A stretch of DNA of 64,000 nucleotides from Crossiella cryophila. GTDB lineage: Bacteria; Actinomycetota; Actinomycetes; Mycobacteriales; Pseudonocardiaceae. Positions within the stretch are counted from its first letter, which is position 1. The number at the start of each line of letters is the position of its first letter. The translations under genes and the position numbers were made by a program. This document shows, in pieces, positions 27,453-40,407 of this stretch. The notes beneath the pieces were generated by a model. The model saw only the letters and a program-made list of their open reading frames with translations, did no database searches and was not told where the DNA came from. The stretch lies in the NCBI RefSeq assembly GCF_014204915.1, contig NZ_JACHMH010000001.1, forward strand, positions 1 to 64,000. Direction: 5' to 3'.

Positions 27453-27549
27453 ACGCGCTCAGACAGCCATTGTTCCCCAATCGTTTTCTCTTTTTAACCT
27501 CAGCTATTCCTGCCCTTTTTCGCATGCGTAGAAATTGGTGGTGTACGCG

Positions 27550-31151
<3,602 letters not shown>

Positions 31152-31196
31152 CCAAGCTTTTCTCTTGCAGCGCAACAACAACCGAGGAGCCGAAAG

Positions 31197-32069
31197 ATGA
31201 CCACAGTCCAGCCACGGAACACCGAGTACGGCAAGCCGGTGCTGCGCAGCGACTACCAGCGCTCGGTGGCGGCGTACTGGAATGCCGAGGAGGACCCGGT
31301 CAACCTTCGGCTGGGCGATGTCGACGGCCTCTACCACCACCACTACGGCCTCGGCGACTACGACCCCGCGGTACTGGAAACCCCGGCGGCGCAACGGGAT
31401 CAGGCCATCATCGACGAGATGCACCGGCTGGAGACCGCGCAGGCCGAGGTGCTGCTGGACCACCTCGGCGATGTCCGGCCCGGTGACAGGCTGCTGGACG
31501 CGGGCTGTGGCCGCGGTGGCAGCAGCATCATGGCCAACCTGCGCTTCGGCTGCGAGGTCGACGGCGTCTCCATCTCGCAGAAGCAGGTGGACTTCGCCAA
31601 CGAGCAGGCGCGCAAGCGCGGAGTGGCCGACCGGGTGCGGTACCACTTCAAGAACATGCTCGACACCGGGTTCGAGACGGCCTCCCGCAAGGCCATCTGG
31701 AACAACGAGAGCACCATGTACGTGGACCTGCACCAGCTCTTCGCCGAGCACGCCAGGCAGCTGGAGATCGGCGGCCGCTACGTCACGATCACCGGTTGCT
31801 ACAACGACGTCACCGGTGGCCGGTCCAAGGCGGTCAGCCAGATCGACCAGCACTACACCTGCAACATCCACCCGCGCAGCCAGTACTTCAAGGCCATGCA
31901 GGCCAACAACCTGGTGCCGATCAGCGTGATCGACCTGACCGCGGCCACCATCCCGTACTGGGAGCTGCGGGAGAAGTCCTCGGTGGCCACCGGCGTCGAG
32001 GCCCCGTTCCTGCAGGCATACCGCGAGGGCAGCTTCCACTACCTGCTCATCGCGGCCGATCGGATCTGA
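31197..32069 (+). CDS. Geranyl diphosphate 2-C-methyltransferase
   Basis: 290 residues. SAM-dependent enzyme expected to convert GPP to 2-methyl-GPP, the C11 precursor of 2-methylisoborneol. The SAM loop is LLDAGCGRGGSS. The N-terminal YQRSVAAYWN and DGLYHHHYG blocks, NNESTMYVD and the C-terminal SFHYLLIAADR are characteristic of GPP methyltransferases. A GAGGAG Shine-Dalgarno lies 7 nt before ATG. The 7-bp gap to the MIB-type cyclase preserves the known methyltransferase-cyclase pair. Confidence 0.93.
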   Translation: MTTVQPRNTEYGKPVLRSDYQRSVAAYWNAEEDPVNLRLGDVDGLYHHHYGLGDYDPAVLETPAAQRDQAIIDEMHRLETAQAEVLLDHLGDVRPGDRLLDAGCGRGGSSIMANLRFGCEVDGVSISQKQVDFANEQARKRGVADRVRYHFKNMLDTGFETASRKAIWNNESTMYVDLHQLFAEHARQLEIGGRYVTITGCYNDVTGGRSKAVSQIDQHYTCNIHPRSQYFKAMQANNLVPISVIDLTAATIPYWELREKSSVATGVEAPFLQAYREGSFHYLLIAADRI

Positions 32070-32076
32070 CGAGCCG

Positions 32077-33237
32077 ATGAGCGACACAGTCGCCACCGAG
32101 ACGGTCCCGGCCAGTTCGCTGGCCGGGCCGTCCGGCCTGGGCACCTCAGCGGCTCGCATCGCCAGCGTGTTCGGCAAGGTCCCGGCGCCCGCGCCGGCGC
32201 CGGAGGTCACGCCGGCGCCCGTCCCGGTGGCGGCGGCCGGCGGCGGTGATCCGGCCTACGCCGTGCGGTCCTGGGGAGATGGCAGCTACTCCCCGCTGTA
32301 CGTGCCGATGGTGGAGCGGATCAACCCCGCGCTCGGCCAGGAGGTGGACGACCGGCTGGTGAGCTGGGCCGAGGAGTGCGGGTTCTCCGAGCCGGAGAGC
32401 GAGCTGATGGGCAAGGCCGGGTTCGGCAGGCTGGCCATGCTCACCCACACCGACACCGAGGACCCGGACCAGCTGCTGATCGCGGCGAAGCTGAACGCGG
32501 CCTGGTGGGCCGCCGACGACCTCTACGCGGACAGCACCGAGCACGGGGCGGTGCCCACCGAGCTGCCGTTCCGGCTCACCCTGGCGATGGCGGCGATGGA
32601 CCCGGTGCCGCCTGCCGGGGAGTTCACCCCGCCGCTGGAAGAGAAGATCGCCTCCGAGCGGGTGCTGGTGGCGCTGCGCTCGGCCACCGCCTACCTGGCC
32701 GGTCGCAGCACGCCCGCGGTGGTGCACCGGTCCAACTACTCGACCTTCTCCATGTTCGTCAGCTGGACCGCCTACGCGGCCTGGCGGCACACCGGGGAGT
32801 ACCCGACCGCGTGGGAGTACCTGACCGCGCGGCAGCACGACAACTTCTACACCTCGATGACGCTGATCGACGCGGTCGGCGGCTACGAGGTGACCGCGAA
32901 CGTCTACTACGCCCCGGATGTGCGCGAGGCCGCGTTCCAGGCCGGGGTGGCCGCCGTGCTGGTCAACGACCTGTTCTCGGTGGCCAAGGACGCCGCGGAC
33001 GAGGTGCCGGTGTGCAACATGGTGCTGCAGATCGCCGCCGACCGGGGCTGCTCGATCGCCGAGGCCACCGAGGCCACGGTGGAGCTGCACAACCAGATCG
33101 TCCGGGACTTCGAGGCCGCGCACCAGCGCCTGGCGGCCGTGCCCTCGCCTGAGCTGCAACGGTTCCTGCGCGGGCTGCGGGCCTGGATGGGCGGCGGCTT
33201 CGAATGGCACGCCACCAACCCGAGATACCACAGCTAG
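32077..33237 (+). CDS. 2-Methylisoborneol synthase-type terpene cyclase
   Basis: 386 residues. A disordered Pro/Ala-rich N-terminus (1-60) with the motif GPSGLGTSAARIA (17-29) is followed by a class I cyclase domain. The Asp-rich motif is DDLYAD (147-152); known 2-MIB synthases usually have D-D-C-Y-C-E-D. The NSE-like triad is NDLFSVAKD (297-305), with Asp at the third position. The C-terminus ends in NPRYHS. With the adjacent methyltransferase, the expected substrate is 2-methyl-GPP and the product 2-methylisoborneol or the related 2-methylenebornane. In Family 2B encapsulin systems the disordered N-terminus of this enzyme is the segment associated with loading into the shell (family knowledge; not tested here). 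Confidence 0.88.
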   Translation: MSDTVATETVPASSLAGPSGLGTSAARIASVFGKVPAPAPAPEVTPAPVPVAAAGGGDPAYAVRSWGDGSYSPLYVPMVERINPALGQEVDDRLVSWAEECGFSEPESELMGKAGFGRLAMLTHTDTEDPDQLLIAAKLNAAWWAADDLYADSTEHGAVPTELPFRLTLAMAAMDPVPPAGEFTPPLEEKIASERVLVALRSATAYLAGRSTPAVVHRSNYSTFSMFVSWTAYAAWRHTGEYPTAWEYLTARQHDNFYTSMTLIDAVGGYEVTANVYYAPDVREAAFQAGVAAVLVNDLFSVAKDAADEVPVCNMVLQIAADRGCSIAEATEATVELHNQIVRDFEAAHQRLAAVPSPELQRFLRGLRAWMGGGFEWHATNPRYHS

Positions 33238-33292
33238 AACCCCGATCCTCCTTTGATTCCTGCTCGTACAAGAGAACTTGGCGGTGTGCACG

Positions 33293-34702
33293 GTGACAGA
33301 AGCGTTGGAGTCCGGCGTCCGGACCAATGGCAACGGCAACGGCGCTCAACTGAGCCTGGGCACGGCGGCGGCGCGGAATCTGGCGTCCACCACCAAGTCC
33401 GTGCCGCAGATGCAGGGCATCAGCCCGCGCTGGCTGCTCAAGGTGCTGCCCTGGGTGGAGGCCAACGGCGGCGCGTACCGGGTCAACCGGCGGATGACCT
33501 ACGCGGTCGGCGACGGGCGGCTCAGCTTCAGCAACGTGGGCACCCAGATCAGGGTGGTGCCGCCGGAACTGGGCGAACTGCCGCTGCTGCGCGGGTTCGA
33601 GGACCAGGAGGTGCTCACCGCGCTGGCCGACCGGTTCGAGCAGCAGAGCTTCGCCGCGGGCGAGGTGCTGGTCACCCAGGGCCAGCCGGCGGACCGGGTG
33701 ATCCTGGTGGCGCACGGCCGGATCACCAAGCTGGGCACCGGCGAGTTCGGCAACACCACCTCGCTGGGCACCCTGGTCGACGGCGACCACTTCGGCGATG
33801 AGGCGCTGCTGGGTGAGAGCACCTGGAAGTTCACCGCCCGTGCGGCCACGGCGGGCACCCTGCTGTCCTTGCCACGCAGTGTGTTCGAGCAGGTGGTGAG
33901 CCAGTCCGAGGCACTGCGCGACCAGGTCACCGCCTACCGGCTCAGCCCGCGCAAGGCGCAGAACGCCAAGGGCGAGGCCGAGATCGACCTGGCCTCCGGG
34001 CAGGACGGCGAGTACGAGCTGCCGGGCACGTTCGTGGACTACGAGCTGTCCCCCAGGGAGTACGAACTCGCGGTGGCGCAGACCATCCTGCGCGTGCACA
34101 CCAGGGTCACCGACCTGTTCAACCAGCCGATGAACCAGCTCGACCAGCAGCTGCGGCTGACCATCGAGGCACTGCGCGAGCGCCAGGAACACGACATGTT
34201 CAACAACCCGAACTTCGGGTTGCTGCACAACGCCGACCTCAAGCAGCGCATCCCCACCTACAGCGGCCCGCCCACCCCGGACGACCTGGACGACCTGCTC
34301 ACCCGCAGGCGCAAGACCAAGTTCATGCTGGCCCACCCCAAGGCGATCGCCGCCTTCGGCCGGGAGTGCAACAAGCGCGGGGTCTACGCCGAGACGGTGG
34401 ACTTCGGCGGCGCCCAGGTGGTGGGCTGGCGCGGGGTGCCGCTGCTGCCCACCAACAAGATCCCGATCAGCGAGACCGGGTCAACCTCGATCGTGGCCAT
34501 GCGGGTCGGCGAGGAGGACCAGGGCGTGATCGGCCTGCACCAGACCGGCATCCCGGATGAGTACCAGCCGGGGCTGAACGTGCGGTTCATGGGCGTCAAC
34601 GACAAGGCCGTCACCTCCTACCTGGTCAGCACGTACTACTCGGTCGCGGTACTGGTCCCGGACGCGCTGGGCGTGCTGGAGAACGTCGAGATCGGGCACT
34701 GA
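33293..34702 (+). CDS. Family 2B encapsulin shell protein 2
   Basis: 469 residues, clearly paralogous to shell protein 1 over its full length (same N-terminal [11 protein letters not shown] and SVPQMQ, same CNB insertion, same [10 protein letters not shown] and [20 protein letters not shown] in the HK97 domain). Differences concentrate in the CNB domain ([14 protein letters not shown], again without the usual phosphate-binding Arg) and in the LTRRRKTKF segment of the shell domain. Two shell paralogues in one operon suggest a mixed shell. GTG 33293 is preferred: GGCGGTG lies 6 nt upstream, mirroring shell gene 1. TTG 33278 would add five residues. Confidence 0.88.
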   Translation: MTEALESGVRTNGNGNGAQLSLGTAAARNLASTTKSVPQMQGISPRWLLKVLPWVEANGGAYRVNRRMTYAVGDGRLSFSNVGTQIRVVPPELGELPLLRGFEDQEVLTALADRFEQQSFAAGEVLVTQGQPADRVILVAHGRITKLGTGEFGNTTSLGTLVDGDHFGDEALLGESTWKFTARAATAGTLLSLPRSVFEQVVSQSEALRDQVTAYRLSPRKAQNAKGEAEIDLASGQDGEYELPGTFVDYELSPREYELAVAQTILRVHTRVTDLFNQPMNQLDQQLRLTIEALRERQEHDMFNNPNFGLLHNADLKQRIPTYSGPPTPDDLDDLLTRRRKTKFMLAHPKAIAAFGRECNKRGVYAETVDFGGAQVVGWRGVPLLPTNKIPISETGSTSIVAMRVGEEDQGVIGLHQTGIPDEYQPGLNVRFMGVNDKAVTSYLVSTYYSVAVLVPDALGVLENVEIGH

Positions 34703-34703
34703 C

Positions 34704-35750
34704 ATGGCGAGTGCGGAAACAACCCCGGTTCTGGGCGCGGACACCATCGGTGAGGTGCTGGCCTGGAGCCGGGGCATGATCGAGCCCGCGATGCGGGACG
34801 CGGTGGAGGGCCTGCCGCAGTCCATGCGCCGCATCGCCGGCTACCACTTCGGCTGGTGGGACGAGCAGGGCAGGCCGAGCGAGGGCAGCAGCGGCAAGGT
34901 GATCCGCCCGGCCCTGGTGCTGCTGACCGCGGAGGCGGTGGGCGGCATCCCGGCCGCCTCCGTCCCGGCGGCGGTCGCGGTGGAGCTGGTGCACAACTTC
35001 TCCCTGCTGCACGACGACGTGATGGACGGGGACACCACCAGGCGGCACCGGGCCACCGCGTGGAGCGTGTTCGGGCTGAACGCGGCGATCCTGGCCGGGG
35101 ACGCGTTGCTGGCGGTGGCCATGGAGGTGGTGGCCACCAGCAAGCTCCCCGACGCCAAGGCGGCCACCAAACTGCTCAGCGCCGCGGTGCTCGAACTGCT
35201 CGACGGGCAGTTCGCCGACCTGGCCTTCGAGGACCGCAGCGACGTCGACGTGGACGAGTGCCTGGCCATGGCCATCGGCAAGACCGCGGCCCTGCCCAGG
35301 GTGGCCTGCGCGCTGGGCGGCATGTACGGCGGCGGCAGCGCGGAGCAGGTGGCGCACCTGGCCAAGTTCGGCGAGGATGTCGGGCTGGCCTTCCAGCTGG
35401 TGGACGACCTGCTCGGCATCTGGGGCGATCCGGCGGCCACCGGGAAGTCGATCTACTCGGACCTGCAGAACCGCAAGAAGTCGCTGCCGGTGGTCTTCGC
35501 GCTGACCTCCGGCACCCCGGCGGCCCGCGACCTGGCCGCGCTGTATCAGCGCACCGATCCGCTGGACACCGCCGAGCTGGCCCACGCGGCCGCGCTGGTG
35601 GAGGCCGCGGGCGGCCGGGACTGGGCGCAGCAGAAGGCCGATGACCTGCTCGCGCAGGGGCTGGCACACCTGCAGGCCAGCTCACCGCGGTCCAGGGCGG
35701 GCGGTCAACTGACCATGCTCGCTCGATTGATCACCCAGCGAGATCGCTGA
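34704..35750 (+). CDS. Polyprenyl diphosphate synthase (trans-isoprenyl type)
   Basis: 348 residues. The first Asp-rich motif, DDVMD, is at 104-108 (LLHDDVMDGDTTRRH) and the second, DDLLG, begins at residue 234 (QLVDDLLGIWGDP). Short-chain products such as GPP, FPP or GGPP are expected. As the last gene of the operon, 1 bp after shell gene 2, it probably supplies GPP to the methyltransferase and FPP to the cyclases. Chain length cannot be fixed from sequence by eye. An extra GYHFGWWDEQG segment near 46-56 is characteristic of this actinobacterial subgroup. A strong terminator follows 26 bp after the stop. Confidence 0.9.
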   Translation: MASAETTPVLGADTIGEVLAWSRGMIEPAMRDAVEGLPQSMRRIAGYHFGWWDEQGRPSEGSSGKVIRPALVLLTAEAVGGIPAASVPAAVAVELVHNFSLLHDDVMDGDTTRRHRATAWSVFGLNAAILAGDALLAVAMEVVATSKLPDAKAATKLLSAAVLELLDGQFADLAFEDRSDVDVDECLAMAIGKTAALPRVACALGGMYGGGSAEQVAHLAKFGEDVGLAFQLVDDLLGIWGDPAATGKSIYSDLQNRKKSLPVVFALTSGTPAARDLAALYQRTDPLDTAELAHAAALVEAAGGRDWAQQKADDLLAQGLAHLQASSPRSRAGGQLTMLARLITQRDR

Positions 35751-35776
35751 ACCGGATTCTCCGCAGGCGGCAAGGC

Positions 35777-35823
35777 AAAGGCCGTCCTCGCTCTTTCGCA
35801 GCGAGGGCGGCCTTTCCCCTTTT
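35777..35823 (+). terminator. Intrinsic terminator of the encapsulin/terpene operon
   Basis: Stem arms 35777-35792 and 35800-35815 pair over 16 bp with one G-U wobble and a 7-nt loop (CTTTCGC). They are followed by a pyrimidine tail rich in T (TTTCCCCTTTT). It separates the operon from the NACHT gene. Confidence 0.85.
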
Positions 35824-35832
35824 GTCCCCCGA

Positions 35833-35838
35833 TAGAGT
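35833..35838 (+). promoter_or_regulatory. -10 element, leaderless start of NACHT-LRR gene
   Basis: TAGAGT, 6 nt before ATG 35845, just after the terminator. Confidence 0.45.
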
Positions 35839-35844
35839 GGATGA

Positions 35845-38800
35845 ATGCTCAACGAGGCCGCACTGGCGGTGGGTCGGCAGGTGGTCCGGCACGTGCTGCG
35901 GACCTGGCTGAGCCAGCGCCGGGCGGAGGCTGACCGGCGCCTCCCGCTGGCCGAGCTGATCACCGTGGCGGTGCCGGACGCCTTCTCCCGGCGCAAGCTG
36001 GAACGCAGGCTGGCCGATATCGGCGACCAGGCCGCGCACCGGTTGCAGCCCTGGTACGACGTGGAATTCCGGCACCTGCCCGAGCACGAGCGGCAGGCCG
36101 CGCTGGCCGCGGTGGCCGACGCGCTCGGCGAGGCCGACCTGTCCGACCGGACCCTGTTCGAGGCCGATCTGGACCCGGCCAAACTCGCCAGGCTGGTCCG
36201 GGACCGGGTGCCCTCGGCGGTGCTGCGGGCCGGGCTGAGCGATGCCGCGGCCGATCTGTACTCGGCGGTGCTGGACGAGAGCTGCATGGCCCTGGTCAGC
36301 GTGGTCCGCCAGCTGCCTGCCTTCGGCGAGCGCGCGGACGCGGAGTTCCTCAGCCGGTTCTCCTCGGTGGCCGAGAAGATCGAACTGCTGCTGCACCGGC
36401 TGCCGAGGACCTCACTGGACGCCCCGCACGGCAGCGGGCAGGACGCCGAGTTCCGCAGGCGGTACCTGGGTTTCCTCAGCGAGACCCTGGACGAGCTGGA
36501 GCTGTTCGGGGTGGACACCCGGCGCTACCGGCCGCGCACCTCGGTGTCGGTGGCCTACCTGAGCCTGAGCGTGACCCGGTCGGTGGATGAGGACGACGAC
36601 TGGTCCGGCCGCGGCTGGGAGAGCGCGGACGGCGGACTGCGGGTGGAGTCGGCGCTGGCCGACCGGTCCCGGACGTTGCTGCGCGGGGACGCCGGATCGG
36701 GCAAGACCACGTTGATGCAGTGGCTGGCGGTCTCCGCGGCCCGCGGCACCTTCACCGACAAGCTGGCCTCGTGGAACAACCTGGTGCCGTTCCTGGTGCG
36801 GCTGCGGGCCTACGCGGATGCCGAACTACCCGAACCGCAGGACCTGGTGGCCGCCAACGCCGGGCCGATCGCCGGGCTGGCGCCGACCGGCTGGGTGCAC
36901 CGGCTGCTCTCCGACGGCCACGCGCTGCTGCTGGTGGACGGGGTGGACGAGCTGACCGCGGACCGGCGGCCGCGGGTGCGGCGCTGGCTCAAGGGGTTGC
37001 TGGTGGCCTACCCGGACCTGCGGGTGGTGGTCACCGCGCGGCCGAGTGCGGCGGATCGGGGCTGGCTGGACGCCGAGGGTTTCCGCGCGGTGCGGCTGGA
37101 ACCGATGACCCCGCTGGACATCGCCGAGTTCACCGCCCGCTGGCACGAGGCCATCCGCGGCGCGGCCCTGCCGTGTGAACCGGAGGAACTCGACGAGTAC
37201 CGCACGGCGTTGTTGCGGCACCTGGAATCCCGGCCCGCGCTGCGCATGCTGGCCACCAACCCGTTGCTGTGCGCGCTGTTGTGCGCGCTGAACCTGGACC
37301 GCCGCAAGCAGTTGCCGCCAGACCGGATGAAGCTGTACGAGGCGGCACTGGAACTACTGCTCGACCGCCGCGACGCCGAGCGGGAAGTGCCTGCGGCGCA
37401 AGAGCTTTCACTGGAAGGCGCGACCAAGCTCGGGGTGTTGCAGTACCTGGCCTGGAGCCTGAGCATGTGCGGGCGCACCCAGCTCGACCTGGACGCCGCG
37501 GTGGAGCACGTGCAGCGGGCACTGGCCCGGATGCCCTCGGTGGACCTGCACCCGGCCACGGTGTTGCAGCACCTGCTGGAGCGCAGCGGGGTGCTGCGCG
37601 AGCCGGTGGAGGGCAAGGTCGACTTCATCCACCGGACCTTCCAGGAATACCTGACCGGCAAGGAGATCGCCGAGAACCATCTGGCCGGATTCCTGGTGGG
37701 ACAAGCACATCTGGACACCTGGCGGGAAACGGTGGTGCTGGCCGCCGGGCACTGCTCGGTGCCACTGCGGGCTGAGTTGTTGGACGGGATCTTGGACCGG
37801 GCGGACGCCGAGCGGCGGCATGCCCGGAAGCTGCGGCTGCTCGCGGTGTCGTGCTTGGAGACCACGCACACCGTGCCGGAGGAGGTCGCGGCCCGGGTGG
37901 ATGCGGTGCTGGAGCAGTTGGTGCCGCCGCGGGACAGCCGCGAGGTGCGGTCGCTGGTCCTTGCCGGAGAACAGGTGTTGCGCAAGCTTCCATCCACTTT
38001 GGATGGTTTGAGCGACGCGGTGGCGACGGCCTGCGTGGAGGCGGCGGCGCTGATCAACGGGCCGGGCGGGTTGCGGGTGCTGAGCCGGTACGCCTCGGAT
38101 CCGCGGATCTCGGTGCAGCGGGATCTGGCCTGGGCCTGGCGGCATTTTGATCCGGAGGAGTACGCGATCCAGGTGCTCGGCAAGGCTCCGCTGCCGGGTG
38201 GCAGTGCGATGGTGCAGGAGTACAACCAGATTCCGCACCTGCACCACCTGCGGAACCTGCGCTGGACCCGGATCGACATCCGGAATCCTTCCAGGAACGA
38301 TCTGGACTTCCTGGCCGGAGTGCCGCGGCTGCGCTCGCTGAACCACCACAACGACCCCGAGGCCGACCTGCACGAGCTGGCCGAGCACCCCGAACTGGCC
38401 TACCTGCGGCTGTACAACCCCTGCGCCGGCCTGGGCTTCCTGGCCAGCCTGCCCAGGCTCCGCACGCTGGAGCTGTGGTATCCGCCCATCACCGACCTGT
38501 GGTTCGTAGCCGACCTGCCGGAACTACGCGAGCTGGCCCTGGCCGACTGCGCGGACCTGCGGGAGATCTCCGGGGTGGCCACCGCCCGGAACCTGGAAAC
38601 CCTGCGCCTGCACGGGGCGGTGTCGCTGACCGACCTCGCGCCGCTGGAACTGCTGCCCGCGCTCACCGAACTGCACCTGATCATGTCCGAGCTGCCCGGC
38701 GGATTGGCCGGGCTGGGTTCGGTGCTGCCGCGACTCACCTGGCTGTCGTTGAACAACACCCCGGTCGACGATCTCGCCCCGCTGACCGGCGGCAAGCTGG

Positions 38801-39012
38801 TTGACCTGGACCTGGGCTACACCAAGGTGGCAGACCTGACCCCGCTGGCCGGACTGGACACATTGCGACGGCTGAACCTGCAGGACAGCCACCAGCACGA
38901 CCTGGCACCACTGGCCGGACTATCCCAGCGGATGAACCTGTTGCTGCTGCATGACCAGGAAGTGCGCAACCTGGACAAGCTCGGGCCCAACATCCGGATC
39001 GTGCGCCGGTAG
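35845..39012 (+). CDS. NACHT-LRR protein, candidate anti-phage NLR-like ATPase
   Basis: 1055 residues in three parts. An N-terminal helical domain (1-270) has no recognisable enzymatic motif and is possibly one of the NACHT-associated helical (NNH) domains. The NACHT STAND ATPase has Walker A GDAGSGKT at 281-288 and Walker B LLLVDGVDEL with Asp365, followed by sensor-type VVVTARPS and winged-helix regions with FIHRTFQEYLTGKEIA. The C-terminal leucine-rich repeats (about 790-1050) have period 20-24 (for example LPELRELALADCADL and LPRLTWLSLNNTPVDDLAPL). Bacterial NACHT proteins of this architecture include proven phage-defence factors. It is monocistronic, behind its own promoter and a terminator. 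A developmental signalling role is the alternative. Confidence 0.88.
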   Translation: MLNEAALAVGRQVVRHVLRTWLSQRRAEADRRLPLAELITVAVPDAFSRRKLERRLADIGDQAAHRLQPWYDVEFRHLPEHERQAALAAVADALGEADLSDRTLFEADLDPAKLARLVRDRVPSAVLRAGLSDAAADLYSAVLDESCMALVSVVRQLPAFGERADAEFLSRFSSVAEKIELLLHRLPRTSLDAPHGSGQDAEFRRRYLGFLSETLDELELFGVDTRRYRPRTSVSVAYLSLSVTRSVDEDDDWSGRGWESADGGLRVESALADRSRTLLRGDAGSGKTTLMQWLAVSAARGTFTDKLASWNNLVPFLVRLRAYADAELPEPQDLVAANAGPIAGLAPTGWVHRLLSDGHALLLVDGVDELTADRRPRVRRWLKGLLVAYPDLRVVVTARPSAADRGWLDAEGFRAVRLEPMTPLDIAEFTARWHEAIRGAALPCEPEELDEYRTALLRHLESRPALRMLATNPLLCALLCALNLDRRKQLPPDRMKLYEAALELLLDRRDAEREVPAAQELSLEGATKLGVLQYLAWSLSMCGRTQLDLDAAVEHVQRALARMPSVDLHPATVLQHLLERSGVLREPVEGKVDFIHRTFQEYLTGKEIAENHLAGFLVGQAHLDTWRETVVLAAGHCSVPLRAELLDGILDRADAERRHARKLRLLAVSCLETTHTVPEEVAARVDAVLEQLVPPRDSREVRSLVLAGEQVLRKLPSTLDGLSDAVATACVEAAALINGPGGLRVLSRYASDPRISVQRDLAWAWRHFDPEEYAIQVLGKAPLPGGSAMVQEYNQIPHLHHLRNLRWTRIDIRNPSRNDLDFLAGVPRLRSLNHHNDPEADLHELAEHPELAYLRLYNPCAGLGFLASLPRLRTLELWYPPITDLWFVADLPELRELALADCADLREISGVATARNLETLRLHGAVSLTDLAPLELLPALTELHLIMSELPGGLAGLGSVLPRLTWLSLNNTPVDDLAPLTGGKLVDLDLGYTKVADLTPLAGLDTLRRLNLQDSHQHDLAPLAGLSQRMNLLLLHDQEVRNLDKLGPNIRIVRR

Positions 39013-39031
39013 CCCTGTCGGTGCCGTGCGC

Positions 39032-39037
39032 CACAAT
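39032..39037 (+). promoter_or_regulatory. -10-like hexamer, leaderless start of alkyltransferase-like gene
   Basis: CACAAT, 6 nt before GTG 39044, the same hexamer as at 13942. Confidence 0.4.
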
Positions 39038-39043
39038 GGCCGC

Positions 39044-39364
39044 GTGGACGAGGAGACCATCGAACGCGTGCGCACCGCCGTGCAGTCGATCCCGCCCGGC
39101 CAGGTCGCGACCTACGGAGACGTGGCCGATGTGTCGCGGGCACCATCGCCGCGACTGGTGGGACGGGTGCTGTCCGAGGACGGGCACGACCTGCCCTGGC
39201 ACCGGGTGCTGCGCGCCAACGGCACCTGTGCACCACACCTGGCCCGCGAACAGCTGGAGCTGCTGCGGGCCGAGGGCGTGCTGGCCGATGACGGGAAGAT
39301 CAACCTCCGGCAGTACCGCTGGGCGGCCGTGCCCCCGCCGGAGGAGCCGCCCAGTCTTTTCTAA
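39044..39364 (+). CDS. Alkyltransferase-like protein (ATL), MGMT family without catalytic Cys
   Basis: 106 residues: the DNA-binding/active-site domain of O6-alkylguanine-DNA alkyltransferase. The wing-helix blocks PPGQVATYGDVA and RLVGRVLS are present. The active-site motif P-C-H-R-V is PWHRV, so Trp replaces the acceptor Cys. ATLs bind O6-alkylguanine and flag it for nucleotide excision repair without transferring the alkyl group. A similar gene lies near adnA and moeZ in mycobacteria (recalled as Rv3204). GTG 39044 is chosen from the hexamer spacing. It converges on pirin with a 12-bp gap. Confidence 0.9.
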   Translation: MDEETIERVRTAVQSIPPGQVATYGDVADVSRAPSPRLVGRVLSEDGHDLPWHRVLRANGTCAPHLAREQLELLRAEGVLADDGKINLRQYRWAAVPPPEEPPSLF

Positions 39365-39376
39365 AGCCAGCCTGTG

Positions 39377-40366
39377 CTAGATCCGCTCGTCAGTCGCGCC
39401 CAGGTGCGGGACCTGCCGCGGCTGGACCGTGGCCAGGCGCCCCGCCTGGTAGTCCTCCACCGCCTGGATGATCTCGGCGCGGGTGTTCATCACGAACGGG
39501 CCGTAGCGGGCCACCGGCTCGTTGATCGGCCTGCCGCCGAGCACCAGCACCTCCCAGCCGTTCTTACTGGCCAGCGGCTGGGTGTCGGCCGCGCGCAGGG
39601 TGACCGCCGAACCGTGGCCGAGCACCGCGAGCTGGCCCTCTTCCAGGGGCTTGGCCTCCGCGCCGACGGTGCCGCGGCCGGAGAGCACGTAGACCATGGC
39701 GGTGAAGTCCTCTGGCCAGGGCAGGTCCAGGCGGGCGCCGGGGCTGACCGTGGCGTGCAGGTAGGTGATCGGGGTCCAGGTGACGCCGGGACCGGCGTGG
39801 CCGTCCAGCTCACCGGCGATCACCCGGACCAGCGCGCCACCGTCCACACTGGACACCAGGCCGACGTCGTCAGCGCCGATGTCCTGGTAGCGCGGCGGGG
39901 TCCACTTGTGCGAACGGGGCAGGTTCACCCACAGCTGCACGCCGTGGAACAGGCCGCCCTTGGCCACCAGCTCCTCGGTCGGCAGCTCCGAGTGCAACAC
40001 GCCCGCTCCCGCGGTCATCCACTGGGTCTGGCCGTCCGCGATCACGCCGCCGCCACCGGTGGAGTCGGCGTGCTGCCAGGCCCCGTCGATGACGTAGGTG
40101 ACCGTCTCGAAGCCGCGGTGCGGGTGCCAGGGCGCGCCCTTGGCCTCGCCGGGGGCGTACTCGGTGGCGCCGAGGTGGTCCAGCAGCAGGAACGGGTCCG
40201 CCGCGGGCAGGTCAAGGCCGGGGAAGGGCCGCCGGACCGCGAAACCCTCGCCCTCCACCGAATGCGTCGCGGTCACCGTGCGCCGGACCGGCCGCCAGGC
40301 GGTCAGTTCCTGGGGCAGTTCGGGCAGGCGGGGCAGGGTCAGGGTGTCGGCGGTGACGGCTGGCAT
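39377..40366 (-). CDS. Pirin family bicupin protein
   Basis: 329 residues. Cupin 1 carries the metal motif HPHRGFETVTYVIDG and a later HSELP (VLHSELPTEE), together giving the His/Glu set of pirins. The C-terminal cupin has the pirin_C pattern (VLVLGGRPINEPVARYGPFVMN). Some bacterial pirins have quercetinase activity and others regulate by protein contact; neither can be assigned here. The start has a strong AGGAGG Shine-Dalgarno 5-6 nt upstream. A cluster of GTCAAC/GTTGAC half-sites lies about 50-75 bp upstream. Confidence 0.9.
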   Translation of the reverse strand: MPAVTADTLTLPRLPELPQELTAWRPVRRTVTATHSVEGEGFAVRRPFPGLDLPAADPFLLLDHLGATEYAPGEAKGAPWHPHRGFETVTYVIDGAWQHADSTGGGGVIADGQTQWMTAGAGVLHSELPTEELVAKGGLFHGVQLWVNLPRSHKWTPPRYQDIGADDVGLVSSVDGGALVRVIAGELDGHAGPGVTWTPITYLHATVSPGARLDLPWPEDFTAMVYVLSGRGTVGAEAKPLEEGQLAVLGHGSAVTLRAADTQPLASKNGWEVLVLGGRPINEPVARYGPFVMNTRAEIIQAVEDYQAGRLATVQPRQVPHLGATDERI

Positions 40367-40407
40367 GGCTGCCTCCTGAGATCCACCGGCCGCCCTGGGG
40401 TGGCGGC

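Larger units (their letters stand above)
26813..27549. other. 737-bp intergenic region between adnA and the shell operon
   Basis: No convincing gene. From about 26950 the GC content falls visibly, and short open frames on either strand (for example 27004-27282) lack GC-rich third positions and start signals. The right end holds the control region of the terpene/encapsulin operon: a putative promoter with flanking inverted repeat (27348-27402) and a perfect 15-bp hairpin (27415-27452). In mycobacteria a lipase gene (lipV) occupies this position; I see no trace of it. Confidence 0.7.

Noticed and set aside
39044-39364. An active O6-alkylguanine-DNA methyltransferase
   Set aside because: The acceptor Cys is replaced by Trp (PWHRV), which defines alkyltransferase-like proteins.
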